A stretch of DNA of 64,000 nt, from NCBI GenBank assembly GCA_963718755.1, contig OY970376.1, positions 2,108,001 through 2,172,000 of the forward strand, given 5' to 3'. Shown one piece after another: positions 23,664 to 30,817 of the stretch. The notes below the pieces were generated by a model that ran no database searches, was not told the origin of the DNA, and saw only the letters and a list, made by a program, of their open reading frames with translations. How positions within the stretch are numbered: position 1 is the first letter of the stretch; the number at the start of each line of letters is the position of its first letter. This DNA is from VRUE01 sp963718755. Lineage in GTDB: Bacteria; Actinomycetota; Thermoleophilia; Solirubrobacterales; 70-9. Made by a program: the position numbers and the translations under genes.

Positions 23664-24434
23664 CTAGGCGCTGGCGCCTGCCTCTACCTCCTCGCGGATC
23701 CAGCCATAGCCCTTCTCCTCGAGCACGCCGACGAGCTCGGGGCCGCCCTCCTTGACGATCCGGCCCTCGAACATGACGTGGACCGAGTCGGGCTTGACCA
23801 TGTGCAGGATGCGCTGATAGTGGGTGATGATGAGCACTCCCATGTCGGGCCCGGCGAAGGTGTTGACCCCGTCGGCGACCACACGCAGGGCGTCGATGTC
23901 GAGGCCGGAGTCGGTCTCGTCGAGAACCGCGATCTCGGGCTTCAGCAGCGCCAGCTGCAGCAGCTCCATCCGCTTCTTCTCACCGCCGGAGAAGCCGTCG
24001 TTGAGGTAGCGGCTGGAGAAGTCTTTGGGGATGTTGGCCAGGGCCATCGCCTCCTGCGCGACCTTGGCGAACTCTTTGATCTTGATCTCGCCTTCGCCGC
24101 GGGCCTCGCGGCGGGCGTTGAGGATCATCCGCAGGTACTTGCTGACGGAAACGCCGGGGATCGCGACCGGATACTGGAAGGCCATGAAGAGGCCGGCGCG
24201 CGAGCGCTCGTCGGGGTCGGCCTCGGTCATGTCCTCGCCCTTGAAGACGATCGAGCCCTCGGTCACCTCCAGCGCGGGGTGGCCCATGATCGCGTTGGCC
24301 AGGGTCGACTTGCCGGAGCCGTTCGGTCCCATCAGGGCGTGGACCTTGCCCTTCTCGACGTCGAGGTCGAGACCGCGGAGGATCTGCTTGTCCTCGACGC
24401 TCACATGCAGGTTGCGTATCTCCAGCTCAGCCAA
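23664..24434 (-). CDS. sufC: Fe-S assembly ATPase SufC
   Basis: ABC-type ATPase of the SufBC2D complex, 256 aa. Walker A GPNGSGKST, signature FSGGEKKR, Walker B IAVLDETDSGLD and switch histidine ITHYQR are all present. I prefer TTG 24434 (LAELEIRNLHV) because GGAG sits 5 bp upstream. GTG 24440 is the alternative, but has no RBS. It stands apart from sufB and sufD, which are in the other suf operon. Confidence 0.94.
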   Translation of the reverse strand: MAELEIRNLHVSVEDKQILRGLDLDVEKGKVHALMGPNGSGKSTLANAIMGHPALEVTEGSIVFKGEDMTEADPDERSRAGLFMAFQYPVAIPGVSVSKYLRMILNARREARGEGEIKIKEFAKVAQEAMALANIPKDFSSRYLNDGFSGGEKKRMELLQLALLKPEIAVLDETDSGLDIDALRVVADGVNTFAGPDMGVLIITHYQRILHMVKPDSVHVMFEGRIVKEGGPELVGVLEEKGYGWIREEVEAGASA

Positions 24435-24483
24435 TGTCACTCCGTTCGTGTGTTTCGGTTTGGGATCGGGGTTTGGTCGATGC

Positions 24484-24960
24484 TCAAGCAGCGCTGCCGA
24501 CGGGTGCCTTCTCGGCATCGCCTGCGTTGCCGCCAGAGAACTCGACCAGCTCGGCCAGCGTCGTGCCGGCGAGCGCCTTGGTGACGCCCCCTTGGACGCG
24601 GGTCCAGAGCAGCTTCGTCGCGCAGGCGCGGTCGCCGTCGTTCTCGTGCGAGCAGAGGACCTTGCCCTCCGGCGTCTCGTGAAAGCACTCCATCGGCGCG
24701 ATCTGCCCTTCCAGCGCCTCGACCACTTCGTCGAGGGTGATCGTCGCCGCCGGCTGGGCCAGTCGGTAGCCGCCGTGGGCGCCGCGGGTCGACGTAACCA
24801 ACCCGGCGTTGCGCAGTTTGGCGACAAGGTGCTCGAGGTAGGAGAGCGGCAGCCGCTCCGCCTCGGCGACGGCGCCGAGCGAGACCGGGGCGGACCCCGG
24901 CTGGCGGCCCAGCTCGACCATCAGGCGAACTCCGTACTCCGCTTTCGTCGAGAACAGCAT
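24484..24960 (-). CDS. Rrf2-family Fe-S-sensing repressor (IscR/SufR-like)
   Basis: 158-aa Rrf2 regulator: winged helix (residues 1-75, MLFSTKAEYGVRLMVELG...GLVTSTRGAHGGYRLA) and a cluster-binding region with C92, C103 and C113 (ECFHETPEGK, LCSHEN, RACATK), the spacing expected for [2Fe-2S] IscR-type sensors. It heads the rrf2-sufC-sufS unit. The 23-bp motif just upstream is repeated before Rieske-sufBD, so it probably represses both operons and itself when clusters are sufficient. Confidence 0.92.
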   Translation of the reverse strand: MLFSTKAEYGVRLMVELGRQPGSAPVSLGAVAEAERLPLSYLEHLVAKLRNAGLVTSTRGAHGGYRLAQPAATITLDEVVEALEGQIAPMECFHETPEGKVLCSHENDGDRACATKLLWTRVQGGVTKALAGTTLAELVEFSGGNAGDAEKAPVGSAA

Positions 24961-24967
24961 CGTCCTA

Positions 24968-24990
24968 AATCCTACTGAAGCGGTCGGTTA
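24968..24990 (-). promoter_or_regulatory. Shared Rrf2-type operator motif, rrf2 copy
   Basis: AATCCTACT-N5-GGTCGG-TTA on the plus strand, matching 20210-20232 in 17 of 17 positions outside the N5 and final three bases minus one. On the minus strand, TAGGAT 8-13 bp before the rrf2 ATG fits a -10 box of a leaderless or near-leaderless mRNA. It fills the 27-bp gap after the MFS gene and overlaps that gene's stop codon. Confidence 0.6.
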
Positions 24991-26472
24991 TGCGGACGCG
25001 GGCTCGGTCGCCTCTTGCGCCGCAGCCTCTTCGGCTTCCCGTTTGCCGATCTCAACGTGGGCCTTGCTGTCCCGGTTGCTGATCAGGACGAGGGTCAGGA
25101 CGAAGCCGAGGGCGGCGATCGCGGCGCCGCCAAGGAAGGCCGCCTGGAAGCCGTCGTTGAGCGCCGCAATCGGATTTGAGCCGCCGTCGAGCACGCTGTC
25201 GGTGCGCGAGGTCGCCACCGTCGCCAGGACGGCGAGCCCAAGCGCACCGCCGATCTGCTGCGAGGTGTTGATCAGGCCGCTGGCCAGGCCGGCCTCGCTC
25301 TCCTGCACCCCGGACACCGCGGCGATCGTCGTCGTCACGAAAGCGAAGCCGAGTCCCGCGGCGGCGAACAGCGAGGGCCCGAGGATATCGGTGGTGAAGC
25401 TGCCACCGACCGAGATCTGGCTGAACCAGACCAGGCCGATGACGATGAAGAGCAGCCCCGCGGCGAGCACCGGCTTGTAGCCCAGTTTGGTCACCAGTTG
25501 GGAGGCGATTGCGGCCGAGGCAATGATCGTCAGCGCCAGCGGCAGGTAGGAGAGGCCGGCGTGGATCGCGCTGTAGCCGAGCACCTGCTGCATGTATAGG
25601 GAGATGAAGAAGAACATCGAGAAGAGCGAGGCTCCGACCAAGAGGCCGACGACGTTGGCCCCGGTCAGGGTCCGGATCCGGAAGATCGAGAACGGCACCA
25701 GTGGCTTGGCCGTGCGCAGCTCGATCGCGACGAAGGCCGCGAGCAGGACGGCGGAGAGGGCGAGCAGGCCGACGGTCTGGGTCGAGCCCCAGCCGGCGTC
25801 GGTGGCGTCGACGACCGCGTAGACGAGGATCGAGAGCGCCGCGGTTACGGTGACCGCGCCGGCGACGTCGAAGACCCGGGTCTCGTGTTCGGCGCGGCTC
25901 TCGGCGATCAGCCGGGGGGCGAGGGCGAAGGCGATCAGCGCGACTGGCACGTTGACCCAGAGCACCCACTCCCAGCCGAGCCCGTCGGTGAGGATGCCGC
26001 CGAGCAGGACGCCGGCGGCGCCGCCGGAGCCGGCGACCGCGCCCCAGACCCCGAGCGCCTTGTTGCGCTCGGCGCCGTCGCTGAAGGTGGTGGTGACGAT
26101 CGAGAGCGCCGCCGGCGAGATGATCGCCGCGCCGAGGCCCTGCGCCGCCCGCGCCGCGATCAGCTGCCCCTCGGTGGCCGCGAAGCCGGCGGCGAGCGAG
26201 GCGACGGCGACCAGGAGCAGGCCGGCCATGAAGACGCGTCGCCGCCCGAGCAGGTCGGCGGTGCGGCCGCCGAGCAGGAGGAAGCCGCCGAAGGTAAGGA
26301 CATACGCGTTGACCACCCAGGGCAGGTTCTCCTGGGAGAAGTCGAGCGCCGTGCCGATCGAGGGCAGCGCCACGTTGACGATCGAGGCGTCGAGGACGAC
26401 GACGAACTGGGCCGAGCAGAGCAGGACCAGCGCCAGCCAGCGTTTCTCGCGGAAGTCTTGAGGACTGGACAT
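24988..26472 (-). CDS. MFS drug-efflux transporter, DHA2 (EmrB/QacA) family
   Basis: 494-aa 14-helix drug:H+ antiporter. Motifs include VVLDASIVNVALPSIG in helix 1, LGGRTADLLGRRRVF (motif A) and GAVAGSGGAAGVLLGGILTDGLGWEWVLWVNVP (motif C region, given here in family form). Substrate unknown. AGGAC-TG-GTCCT lies just upstream of ATG 26472 and may be an operator, but no TetR or MarR gene is adjacent. Its stop is overlapped by the rrf2 operator motif. Confidence 0.92.
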   Translation of the reverse strand: MSSPQDFREKRWLALVLLCSAQFVVVLDASIVNVALPSIGTALDFSQENLPWVVNAYVLTFGGFLLLGGRTADLLGRRRVFMAGLLLVAVASLAAGFAATEGQLIAARAAQGLGAAIISPAALSIVTTTFSDGAERNKALGVWGAVAGSGGAAGVLLGGILTDGLGWEWVLWVNVPVALIAFALAPRLIAESRAEHETRVFDVAGAVTVTAALSILVYAVVDATDAGWGSTQTVGLLALSAVLLAAFVAIELRTAKPLVPFSIFRIRTLTGANVVGLLVGASLFSMFFFISLYMQQVLGYSAIHAGLSYLPLALTIIASAAIASQLVTKLGYKPVLAAGLLFIVIGLVWFSQISVGGSFTTDILGPSLFAAAGLGFAFVTTTIAAVSGVQESEAGLASGLINTSQQIGGALGLAVLATVATSRTDSVLDGGSNPIAALNDGFQAAFLGGAAIAALGFVLTLVLISNRDSKAHVEIGKREAEEAAAQEATEPASA

Positions 26473-26474
26473 CA

Positions 26475-26500
26475 GGACTGGTCCTCAGTCAAGCAAACCC
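26475..26500 (-). promoter_or_regulatory. Possible operator AGGAC-TG-GTCCT upstream of MFS gene
   Basis: 5-bp perfect dyad with 2-bp spacer in the leader of the MFS gene, within a longer imperfect repeat (CTTGAGGACTG ... CAGTCAAG). Typical in size for a repressor site, but short enough to occur by chance. Confidence 0.3.
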
Positions 26501-26511
26501 GGCCGCTCGGC

Positions 26512-27096
26512 TCAGGGCTCGATCAGGCCACGCCGGATCGCGTAGCGGACCAGCTCCACCCGATCGCGCATCCCCAGCTTGCGCATCGCGCTCGCCCGGT
26601 GGTTCTCGACCGTCTTCTCGGAGAGGTGGAGGATCGCGGCGATCTCCTTGGTCGTGTTTGCCTCGGCGACGAGCTTGACGATCTCCTCCTCGCGCGGCGT
26701 CAGCGCGCGCTGCACCTGCGGCCGCGGGAAGGGCTCGCCCCGCTCGACCGCCCGGATCGCCGCCAGCAAGTCGGTATCCGCCTGCGTCTTCAGCACATAG
26801 CCGGACGCGCCCGCCTCCCGCGCTTCGGAGAGATAGCCCTCGTCGTCGTGCATCGAGAGGATCAGCACGTTGACCTCGGGCGCCTGCGCCTTGATCTCGC
26901 GCGTCGCCTGCAGCCCGGTCAGCTTCGGCATCTTCACGTCGAGGATGGCCAGGTCCGGGCGCTCGCGGACCGCCATCTCCCGCGCCTCGGCCCCGTCCGC
27001 CGCCTCGCCGATCACCTCGATGTCCGGCTGGCGCTCGAGCAGCAGCCGCAAACCCGAGCGCACGATCCCATGGTCGTCTGCGATCAATACACGCAC
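26512..27096 (-). CDS. NarL/LuxR-family response regulator
   Basis: 194-aa two-component regulator with receiver domain (VLIADDHGIVRSGL, phosphoacceptor in AILDVKMPK, conserved T/S and K in LSMHDD and YVLKTQ) and LuxR HTH (LTPREEEIVKLVAEANTTKEIAAILHLS, TVENHRASAMRKL). GTG 27096 is the start that gives the canonical VRVLIADDHG. Its likely sensor is the HisKA_3 kinase at 28739-29593 on the same strand. A 1.6-kb opposite-strand islet now lies between them. Confidence 0.92.
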   Translation of the reverse strand: MRVLIADDHGIVRSGLRLLLERQPDIEVIGEAADGAEAREMAVRERPDLAILDVKMPKLTGLQATREIKAQAPEVNVLILSMHDDEGYLSEAREAGASGYVLKTQADTDLLAAIRAVERGEPFPRPQVQRALTPREEEIVKLVAEANTTKEIAAILHLSEKTVENHRASAMRKLGMRDRVELVRYAIRRGLIEP

Positions 27097-27136
27097 AGAG
27101 CCAAGTTTCCCAGCCGAGAAGGGGAGAACCCCAACC

Positions 27137-27180
27137 CCTCGGCGACTTAGCCCCCTATATGGGTCGGAAAGTCGCCAAGG
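27137..27180. repeat. Hairpin spanning the response-regulator promoter and AbiEi-like start
   Basis: Arms 27137-27148 and 27169-27180 (CCT-c-GGCGACTT and complement, one mismatch) with a 20-nt loop CCCCTATATGGGTCGG. The ATG of the gene at 27159 lies in the loop. The loop and inner stem (ACTTAG...TATGG...AAGT) resemble the hairpin at 14875-14928. Confidence 0.65.
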
Positions 27181-28049
27181 TCGATCAATCGATCGCGAAG
27201 ATCGCGGAGCGACAGCACGGTGTGATCTCGGTCTGGCAACTGTATGAGCTGGGGATCGGCGAGCGTGGAGTGCGATGTCGGGTCGATGCGGGCCGCCTGC
27301 ATCGCCTCCACCGAGGCGTGTACGCCGTGGGTCATGCCGCTCTCCCACTGGAGGGACGCTGGCTGGCGGCCGTCCTTGCGGTCGGCTGGAGCTCGAGCGG
27401 GGAGGCTGGTTCAGTGCTCGACCACTGGCGGGCCGCGGTGAGCCATCGCAGCGCGGCCAGCCTCTGGGGTCTCCTGCCAGAGGCGGGCCATCCGGTTGAC
27501 ATCATCGTTCCGGACAAAGGCAGCAGGGCGAAACGCCGTGGTATTCGGGTGCATCGCTCGCAAACCCTCTTCGCGGCAGATCTGACCCTGCGCGATGGGA
27601 TTCCGGTCACGAAACCGGCACGGACGATCGCGGACCTGCGCTTGGCCGCCTTGGAGGGGTTGCCTGGCGCTTTTTCATCTCGCGAGCTGAGAAAGGCTAT
27701 CCGCCAAGCCAACGTGCTTCGTCTACCGATCGACGAGAGTGCCAGGGACCGCACCCGCGGCGACCTCGAGCGGGACTTTCTGCTGCTCTGCCGCCGTCGC
27801 CGGCTTCCGGTTCCGGAGGTGAACGTGCGCGTTGGGCCTTATCTCGTCGATTTCCTATGGCGAGAGCAACAATTCGTAGTAGAAACCGACAGCTACCTGC
27901 ACCACGGCGGTAGGGAGGCCTTTCAGGGTGACCGTGGCCGGGATCTCGATCTGAAACGGCTCGGCCATGAGGTTCTGCGGCTCTCCGAACGCCAGATCAA
28001 CGAGGAACCGGGGACGGTGGCGGAGGTCCTATTGGAGGTAGTCATCTGA
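27159..28049 (+). CDS. AbiEi-like N-terminal domain fused to DUF559 endonuclease-like domain
   Basis: 296 aa. Residues about 5-60 resemble the winged-helix N-terminus of type IV TA antitoxins (IAERQHGVISVWQLYELGIGERGVRCRVDAGRLHRLHRGVYAVG). The middle has the AbiEi-type block SHRSAASLWGLLP...IIVPDKGSRAKRRGIRVHRS. The C-terminus (about 220-296) is a DUF559/Vsr-like PD-(D/E)XK fold: VDFLWREQQFVVETDSYLHH ... RDLDLKRLGHEVLRLSERQI. The family is common in Solirubrobacterales; its role (defence, or a TA remnant) is unproven. It leads the islet with the Phd and PIN genes. Confidence 0.75.
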   Translation: MGRKVAKVDQSIAKIAERQHGVISVWQLYELGIGERGVRCRVDAGRLHRLHRGVYAVGHAALPLEGRWLAAVLAVGWSSSGEAGSVLDHWRAAVSHRSAASLWGLLPEAGHPVDIIVPDKGSRAKRRGIRVHRSQTLFAADLTLRDGIPVTKPARTIADLRLAALEGLPGAFSSRELRKAIRQANVLRLPIDESARDRTRGDLERDFLLLCRRRRLPVPEVNVRVGPYLVDFLWREQQFVVETDSYLHHGGREAFQGDRGRDLDLKRLGHEVLRLSERQINEEPGTVAEVLLEVVI

Positions 28050-28065
28050 CTGCTACTGTGGTCAC

Positions 28066-28338
28066 ATGCGTGAGATCGGCGTTCGAGAGCTGAAGGCAAG
28101 CCTGAGCAGCATGCTTCGGCGCGTGGAAGAGGGTGAAGAGATCAGAGTGACGGTGCGCGGCCGTCACGTTGCGGATCTCGTTCCGGCAGGATCGCGTCGA
28201 GGTAACGAGCGGCTACGGGCGCTGGTGGCCGAGGGCAAGGTGACTCCAGCGGTTCGTTCGCGTCCGGATCGCCCGCCGCCCGCCGCGCGAAGTGGACGCT
28301 CCGCCACGGCGATCGTCCTGGCCGATCGCGACGAATAG
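28066..28338 (+). CDS. Phd/YefM-family antitoxin
   Basis: 90-aa antitoxin starting MREIGVRELKASLSSMLRRVEEGEEIRVTVRGRHVADLVP, the Phd/YefM DNA-binding fold, with a disordered Pro/Arg-rich C-terminal half that would wrap the toxin. It is followed 5 bp later by the PIN toxin. It probably represses the pair with its toxin as corepressor. Confidence 0.88.
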   Translation: MREIGVRELKASLSSMLRRVEEGEEIRVTVRGRHVADLVPAGSRRGNERLRALVAEGKVTPAVRSRPDRPPPAARSGRSATAIVLADRDE

Positions 28339-28343
28339 CGTCG

Positions 28344-28742
28344 ATGCTTTATCTCGACGCGAGTGCGCTGGTCAAGCGCTACGTCGACGAGGAGGGCCGT
28401 GATGTCGTCTTGCGGGCGATGGAGAAGGCGAGTACCTGGTCCATCTGCCGGATCGGCTTCGTCGAGACGGCACGCGCGGTTGCCTTGGCAGCGGGGCCGA
28501 GGGTGGTCAAGAGAGTTGAGAGCGAGTGGTCTGCCTTCAACGTGGTTGAGGTCGACCAGGACCTGGCGGAGCATGCCGCAAAGCTGACCCTGTCCAATCA
28601 GCTGCGAGCCTTGGATGCGTTGCACCTTGCGGCGGCTCTGGTGCTGCCTCCCGAGGATCTGACGATCGCTACGTGGGACGTTCGCCTGCACCGCGCTGCT
28701 CGCGATCACGGCTTGGCGACCCTCCCGGCAGCTCTCGGCTAG
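28344..28742 (+). CDS. vapC: VapC-type PIN-domain toxin
   Basis: 132-aa PIN ribonuclease. Acidic metal ligands are D5 (YLDASALVKRY), E41 (GFVETARA), D91 (ALDALHLAAA) and D112 (TWDVRLHRAA). Paired with the Phd-type antitoxin, forming a type II TA. Its TAG stop shares CTAG (28739-28742) with the stop of the convergent histidine kinase. Confidence 0.92.
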   Translation: MLYLDASALVKRYVDEEGRDVVLRAMEKASTWSICRIGFVETARAVALAAGPRVVKRVESEWSAFNVVEVDQDLAEHAAKLTLSNQLRALDALHLAAALVLPPEDLTIATWDVRLHRAARDHGLATLPAALG

Positions 28743-29593
28743 CCGGGCACCGAGAGGTGCACCGTGGTGCCATCGTCCGGTCGCGACTCGATCGTCAGCT
28801 CGGCGCCGATCAGCAGCGCCCGCTCCCGCATCCCGCCGATCCCGAGGCCGCGCTCGGACCGCTCGAAGGCGAAGCCGCGGCCGTCGTCTGAGATCTCCAG
28901 ATCGACCCCGTCGCCGGAGCGCCGCAGGCTCACCGCGATCCGCCCCGCCTCGCTGTGGCGGGAGGCGTTGGTCAGCGCCTCCTGGGCGACGCGGTAGGCG
29001 ACCAGCTGTACGTCGTCGTCGAGATCGGAGAAGTCACCTTCGGTCCTCAGCTCAGCCGCCAGGCCCGAGCGCTCGACCTGCTCGAGCTGGCCGGCGATCG
29101 CCGCCGCCAGGCCGAGGTCGTCGAGTGCGGTGGGGCGGAGCTGGCGAGCGAGCGAGAGCAGCTCCTGCATCGCCTGGTTGGCGAGCGCGCGGGTCGCCGC
29201 CAGCTCCGGCTCCAGCTCCGGCGGGGCGGCCTCGCGCACGGCCTCGAGCCGCAAGAGCAGGCCGGTCAGCGACTGATTGACCTCGTCGTGGAGGTCGCGT
29301 GCGACCCGCGCCCGCTCCTCCTCCTGGGCGCGCAGCGCGGCGCTGCCGGCGCGGCGCCGCTCCGCTTCCAGGCGGCGCATCATGCGCAGGAAGGCGAGCT
29401 CGATCCGCGCCACCTCCTCGGTCTCGCCGACCCCGTCGATCGAGTCGGGCAGCGGCCCGGGCGTGCTCAGGTCGACCTTCTCCATTTCCTCGATCAGCGT
29501 CTCCAGCGGCGCCAGGCGGCGCAGCACGGAGACGAGCTGGAAGGCGAGCGCGGCCGCGACGACGGCGAGCACGACGATGACCAGGGTCGTCAC
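28739..29593 (-). CDS. HisKA_3 sensor histidine kinase
   Basis: 284-aa NarX/DesK-type kinase. One N-terminal membrane helix (TTLVIVVLAVVAAALAFQL), a HAMP-like linker, dimerisation/phosphoacceptor DLHDEVNQSLTG (His in VARDLHDE), and HATPase_c with ALTNASRHS (N box), SDDGRGF (G1) and GLGIGGMRERA (G2). There is no sensor domain beyond the helix, so the signal is probably membrane-borne. GTG 29593 chosen because the longer frame adds a non-membrane leader with no RBS. Partner: response regulator at 26512-27096. Confidence 0.9.
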   Translation of the reverse strand: MTTLVIVVLAVVAAALAFQLVSVLRRLAPLETLIEEMEKVDLSTPGPLPDSIDGVGETEEVARIELAFLRMMRRLEAERRRAGSAALRAQEEERARVARDLHDEVNQSLTGLLLRLEAVREAAPPELEPELAATRALANQAMQELLSLARQLRPTALDDLGLAAAIAGQLEQVERSGLAAELRTEGDFSDLDDDVQLVAYRVAQEALTNASRHSEAGRIAVSLRRSGDGVDLEISDDGRGFAFERSERGLGIGGMRERALLIGAELTIESRPDDGTTVHLSVPG

Positions 29594-29601
29594 AGGGCGA
29601 G

Positions 29602-29621
29602 AATAGGGGCTGCCCCCTATT
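29602..29621. repeat. Hairpin AATAGGGG/CCCCTATT upstream of kinase gene
   Basis: Perfect 8-bp arms around CTGC, 9 bp upstream of the kinase GTG and in the divergent promoter region with htpX. It could be an operator or a leader hairpin. Confidence 0.45.
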
Positions 29622-29706
29622 GGCGAATCGGCGCTGCCCCGCAACACTTCTAGGGCTGCGCAACGGGCTGCCTAATTCCTCAACGAGATCCGATAGGAGC
29701 GATGCG

Positions 29707-30567
29707 ATGACGACCACCAAGCAATCCACCTGGGGCGCGACCCTGCGGACGACGATCCTGCTGGCGTCCCTCTCGGGGCTGCTGGTCCTGATCGGCGCCC
29801 TGATCGGCGGGCCCAGCACGGCCGCTCTCTTCCTCGGCATCGCCCTCCTGATCAACCTCGGCTCCTACTTCTTCAGCGACAAGATCGCGCTGAAAATGAG
29901 CGGCGCCAAGCCGATCGACGAGTCCGAAGCGCCGCGGCTCTACCAGATCGTGCGGGAACTGACGACGCGTGCCGGGCTGCCGATGCCGCGCCTCTACATG
30001 ATCCCGCAGGAGCAGCCGAACGCCTTCGCCACCGGCCGCAACCCGAAGAACTCCGCCGTGGCGGTGACGCAGGGGATCACCAAACTGCTCTCCGAGGACG
30101 AGCTGCGCGGCGTCCTCGCCCACGAGCTCGCCCACATCCAGCATCGCGACATCCTGATCCAGTCGGTCGCTGCCGCGATCGGCGCCGCGATCACCTACCT
30201 CGCCTACATGATGATGTGGTTCGGTGGCGACGACGAGTCGCCGCTCAGCCTCGTCGCCTCGCTGGCCATGGTCCTGCTGGCGCCGATCGCGGCGACGATC
30301 ATCCAGCTCTCGATCTCGCGCCAGCGTGAGTACGCGGCCGACGCCGGCGGCGCCGCGATCTGCGGCAACCCCGAGTCGCTCGCCAGCGCTCTGCTGCGCC
30401 TCGAGCAGGGGGCGGAGGCGATCCCGATGCAGGTCAACCAGGCGGCCGAGCCGCTCTACATCGTCAAGCCCTTCAAGGCGGGCGGCATCGCCGGCCTCTT
30501 CTCCACCCACCCGCCGATCGAAGAGCGGGTGAAGCGACTGCGCCAGATGCGCCCGTCGCTCGGCTGA
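29707..30567 (+). CDS. htpX: HtpX membrane zinc metalloprotease
   Basis: 286-aa M48 protease for membrane-protein quality control. Two N-terminal helices (TTILLASLSGLLVLIGALIG, AALFLGIALLINLGSYFF), zinc motif H139-E-L-A-H143, a second helix pair after it, and the third ligand Glu in QREYAADAGGA. Start ATG 29707 has AGGAG 8 bp upstream; ATG 29702 is out of frame. Stress-regulated in many bacteria; here divergent from the two-component kinase gene. Confidence 0.94.
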   Translation: MTTTKQSTWGATLRTTILLASLSGLLVLIGALIGGPSTAALFLGIALLINLGSYFFSDKIALKMSGAKPIDESEAPRLYQIVRELTTRAGLPMPRLYMIPQEQPNAFATGRNPKNSAVAVTQGITKLLSEDELRGVLAHELAHIQHRDILIQSVAAAIGAAITYLAYMMMWFGGDDESPLSLVASLAMVLLAPIAATIIQLSISRQREYAADAGGAAICGNPESLASALLRLEQGAEAIPMQVNQAAEPLYIVKPFKAGGIAGLFSTHPPIEERVKRLRQMRPSLG

Positions 30568-30583
30568 TAGTCGCTCAGTGGCG

Positions 30584-30596
30584 TACCATGATGGTA
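30584..30596 (+). promoter_or_regulatory. Palindrome TACCAT-G-ATGGTA over a start codon
   Basis: Perfect 6-bp arms; the last base of the right arm is the A of ATG 30596. The position suits an autorepressor site for the small-protein/nucleotidyltransferase pair that follows. Confidence 0.45.
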
Positions 30597-30817
30597 TGGC
30601 TGCCAAGCCCAGAACGCGCCCACTTTTGGCCCCCGGCAACGAGGCAGAGTGGGCAGAGCTCAATCGCGAAAAGCAGGAGTATCACCATAGGGCCGCGCGC
30701 GCGCTGACGCCGTCTGAGCGCATTGCGCAAGGTCAAAAGCTGTCTCAGCAGGCCGTTGAGCTACTGGCTTCGACTATCCGCGCCGGCCATGTCCCACGAC
30801 GAGCCTTCTGGTCCTGA
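30596..30817 (+). CDS. Small basic/helical protein, putative antitoxin-like partner
   Basis: 73 aa (MAAKPRTRPLLAPGNEAEWAELNREKQEYHHRAARALTPSERIAQGQKL...), mostly helical, no family recognised. It overlaps the nucleotidyltransferase start by 29 bp, the usual layout of TA pairs and of the small gene preceding DUF6036-type nucleotidyltransferases. GTG 30578 would add six residues; ATG 30596 was chosen because of the palindrome layout. Confidence 0.6.
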   Translation: MAAKPRTRPLLAPGNEAEWAELNREKQEYHHRAARALTPSERIAQGQKLSQQAVELLASTIRAGHVPRRAFWS

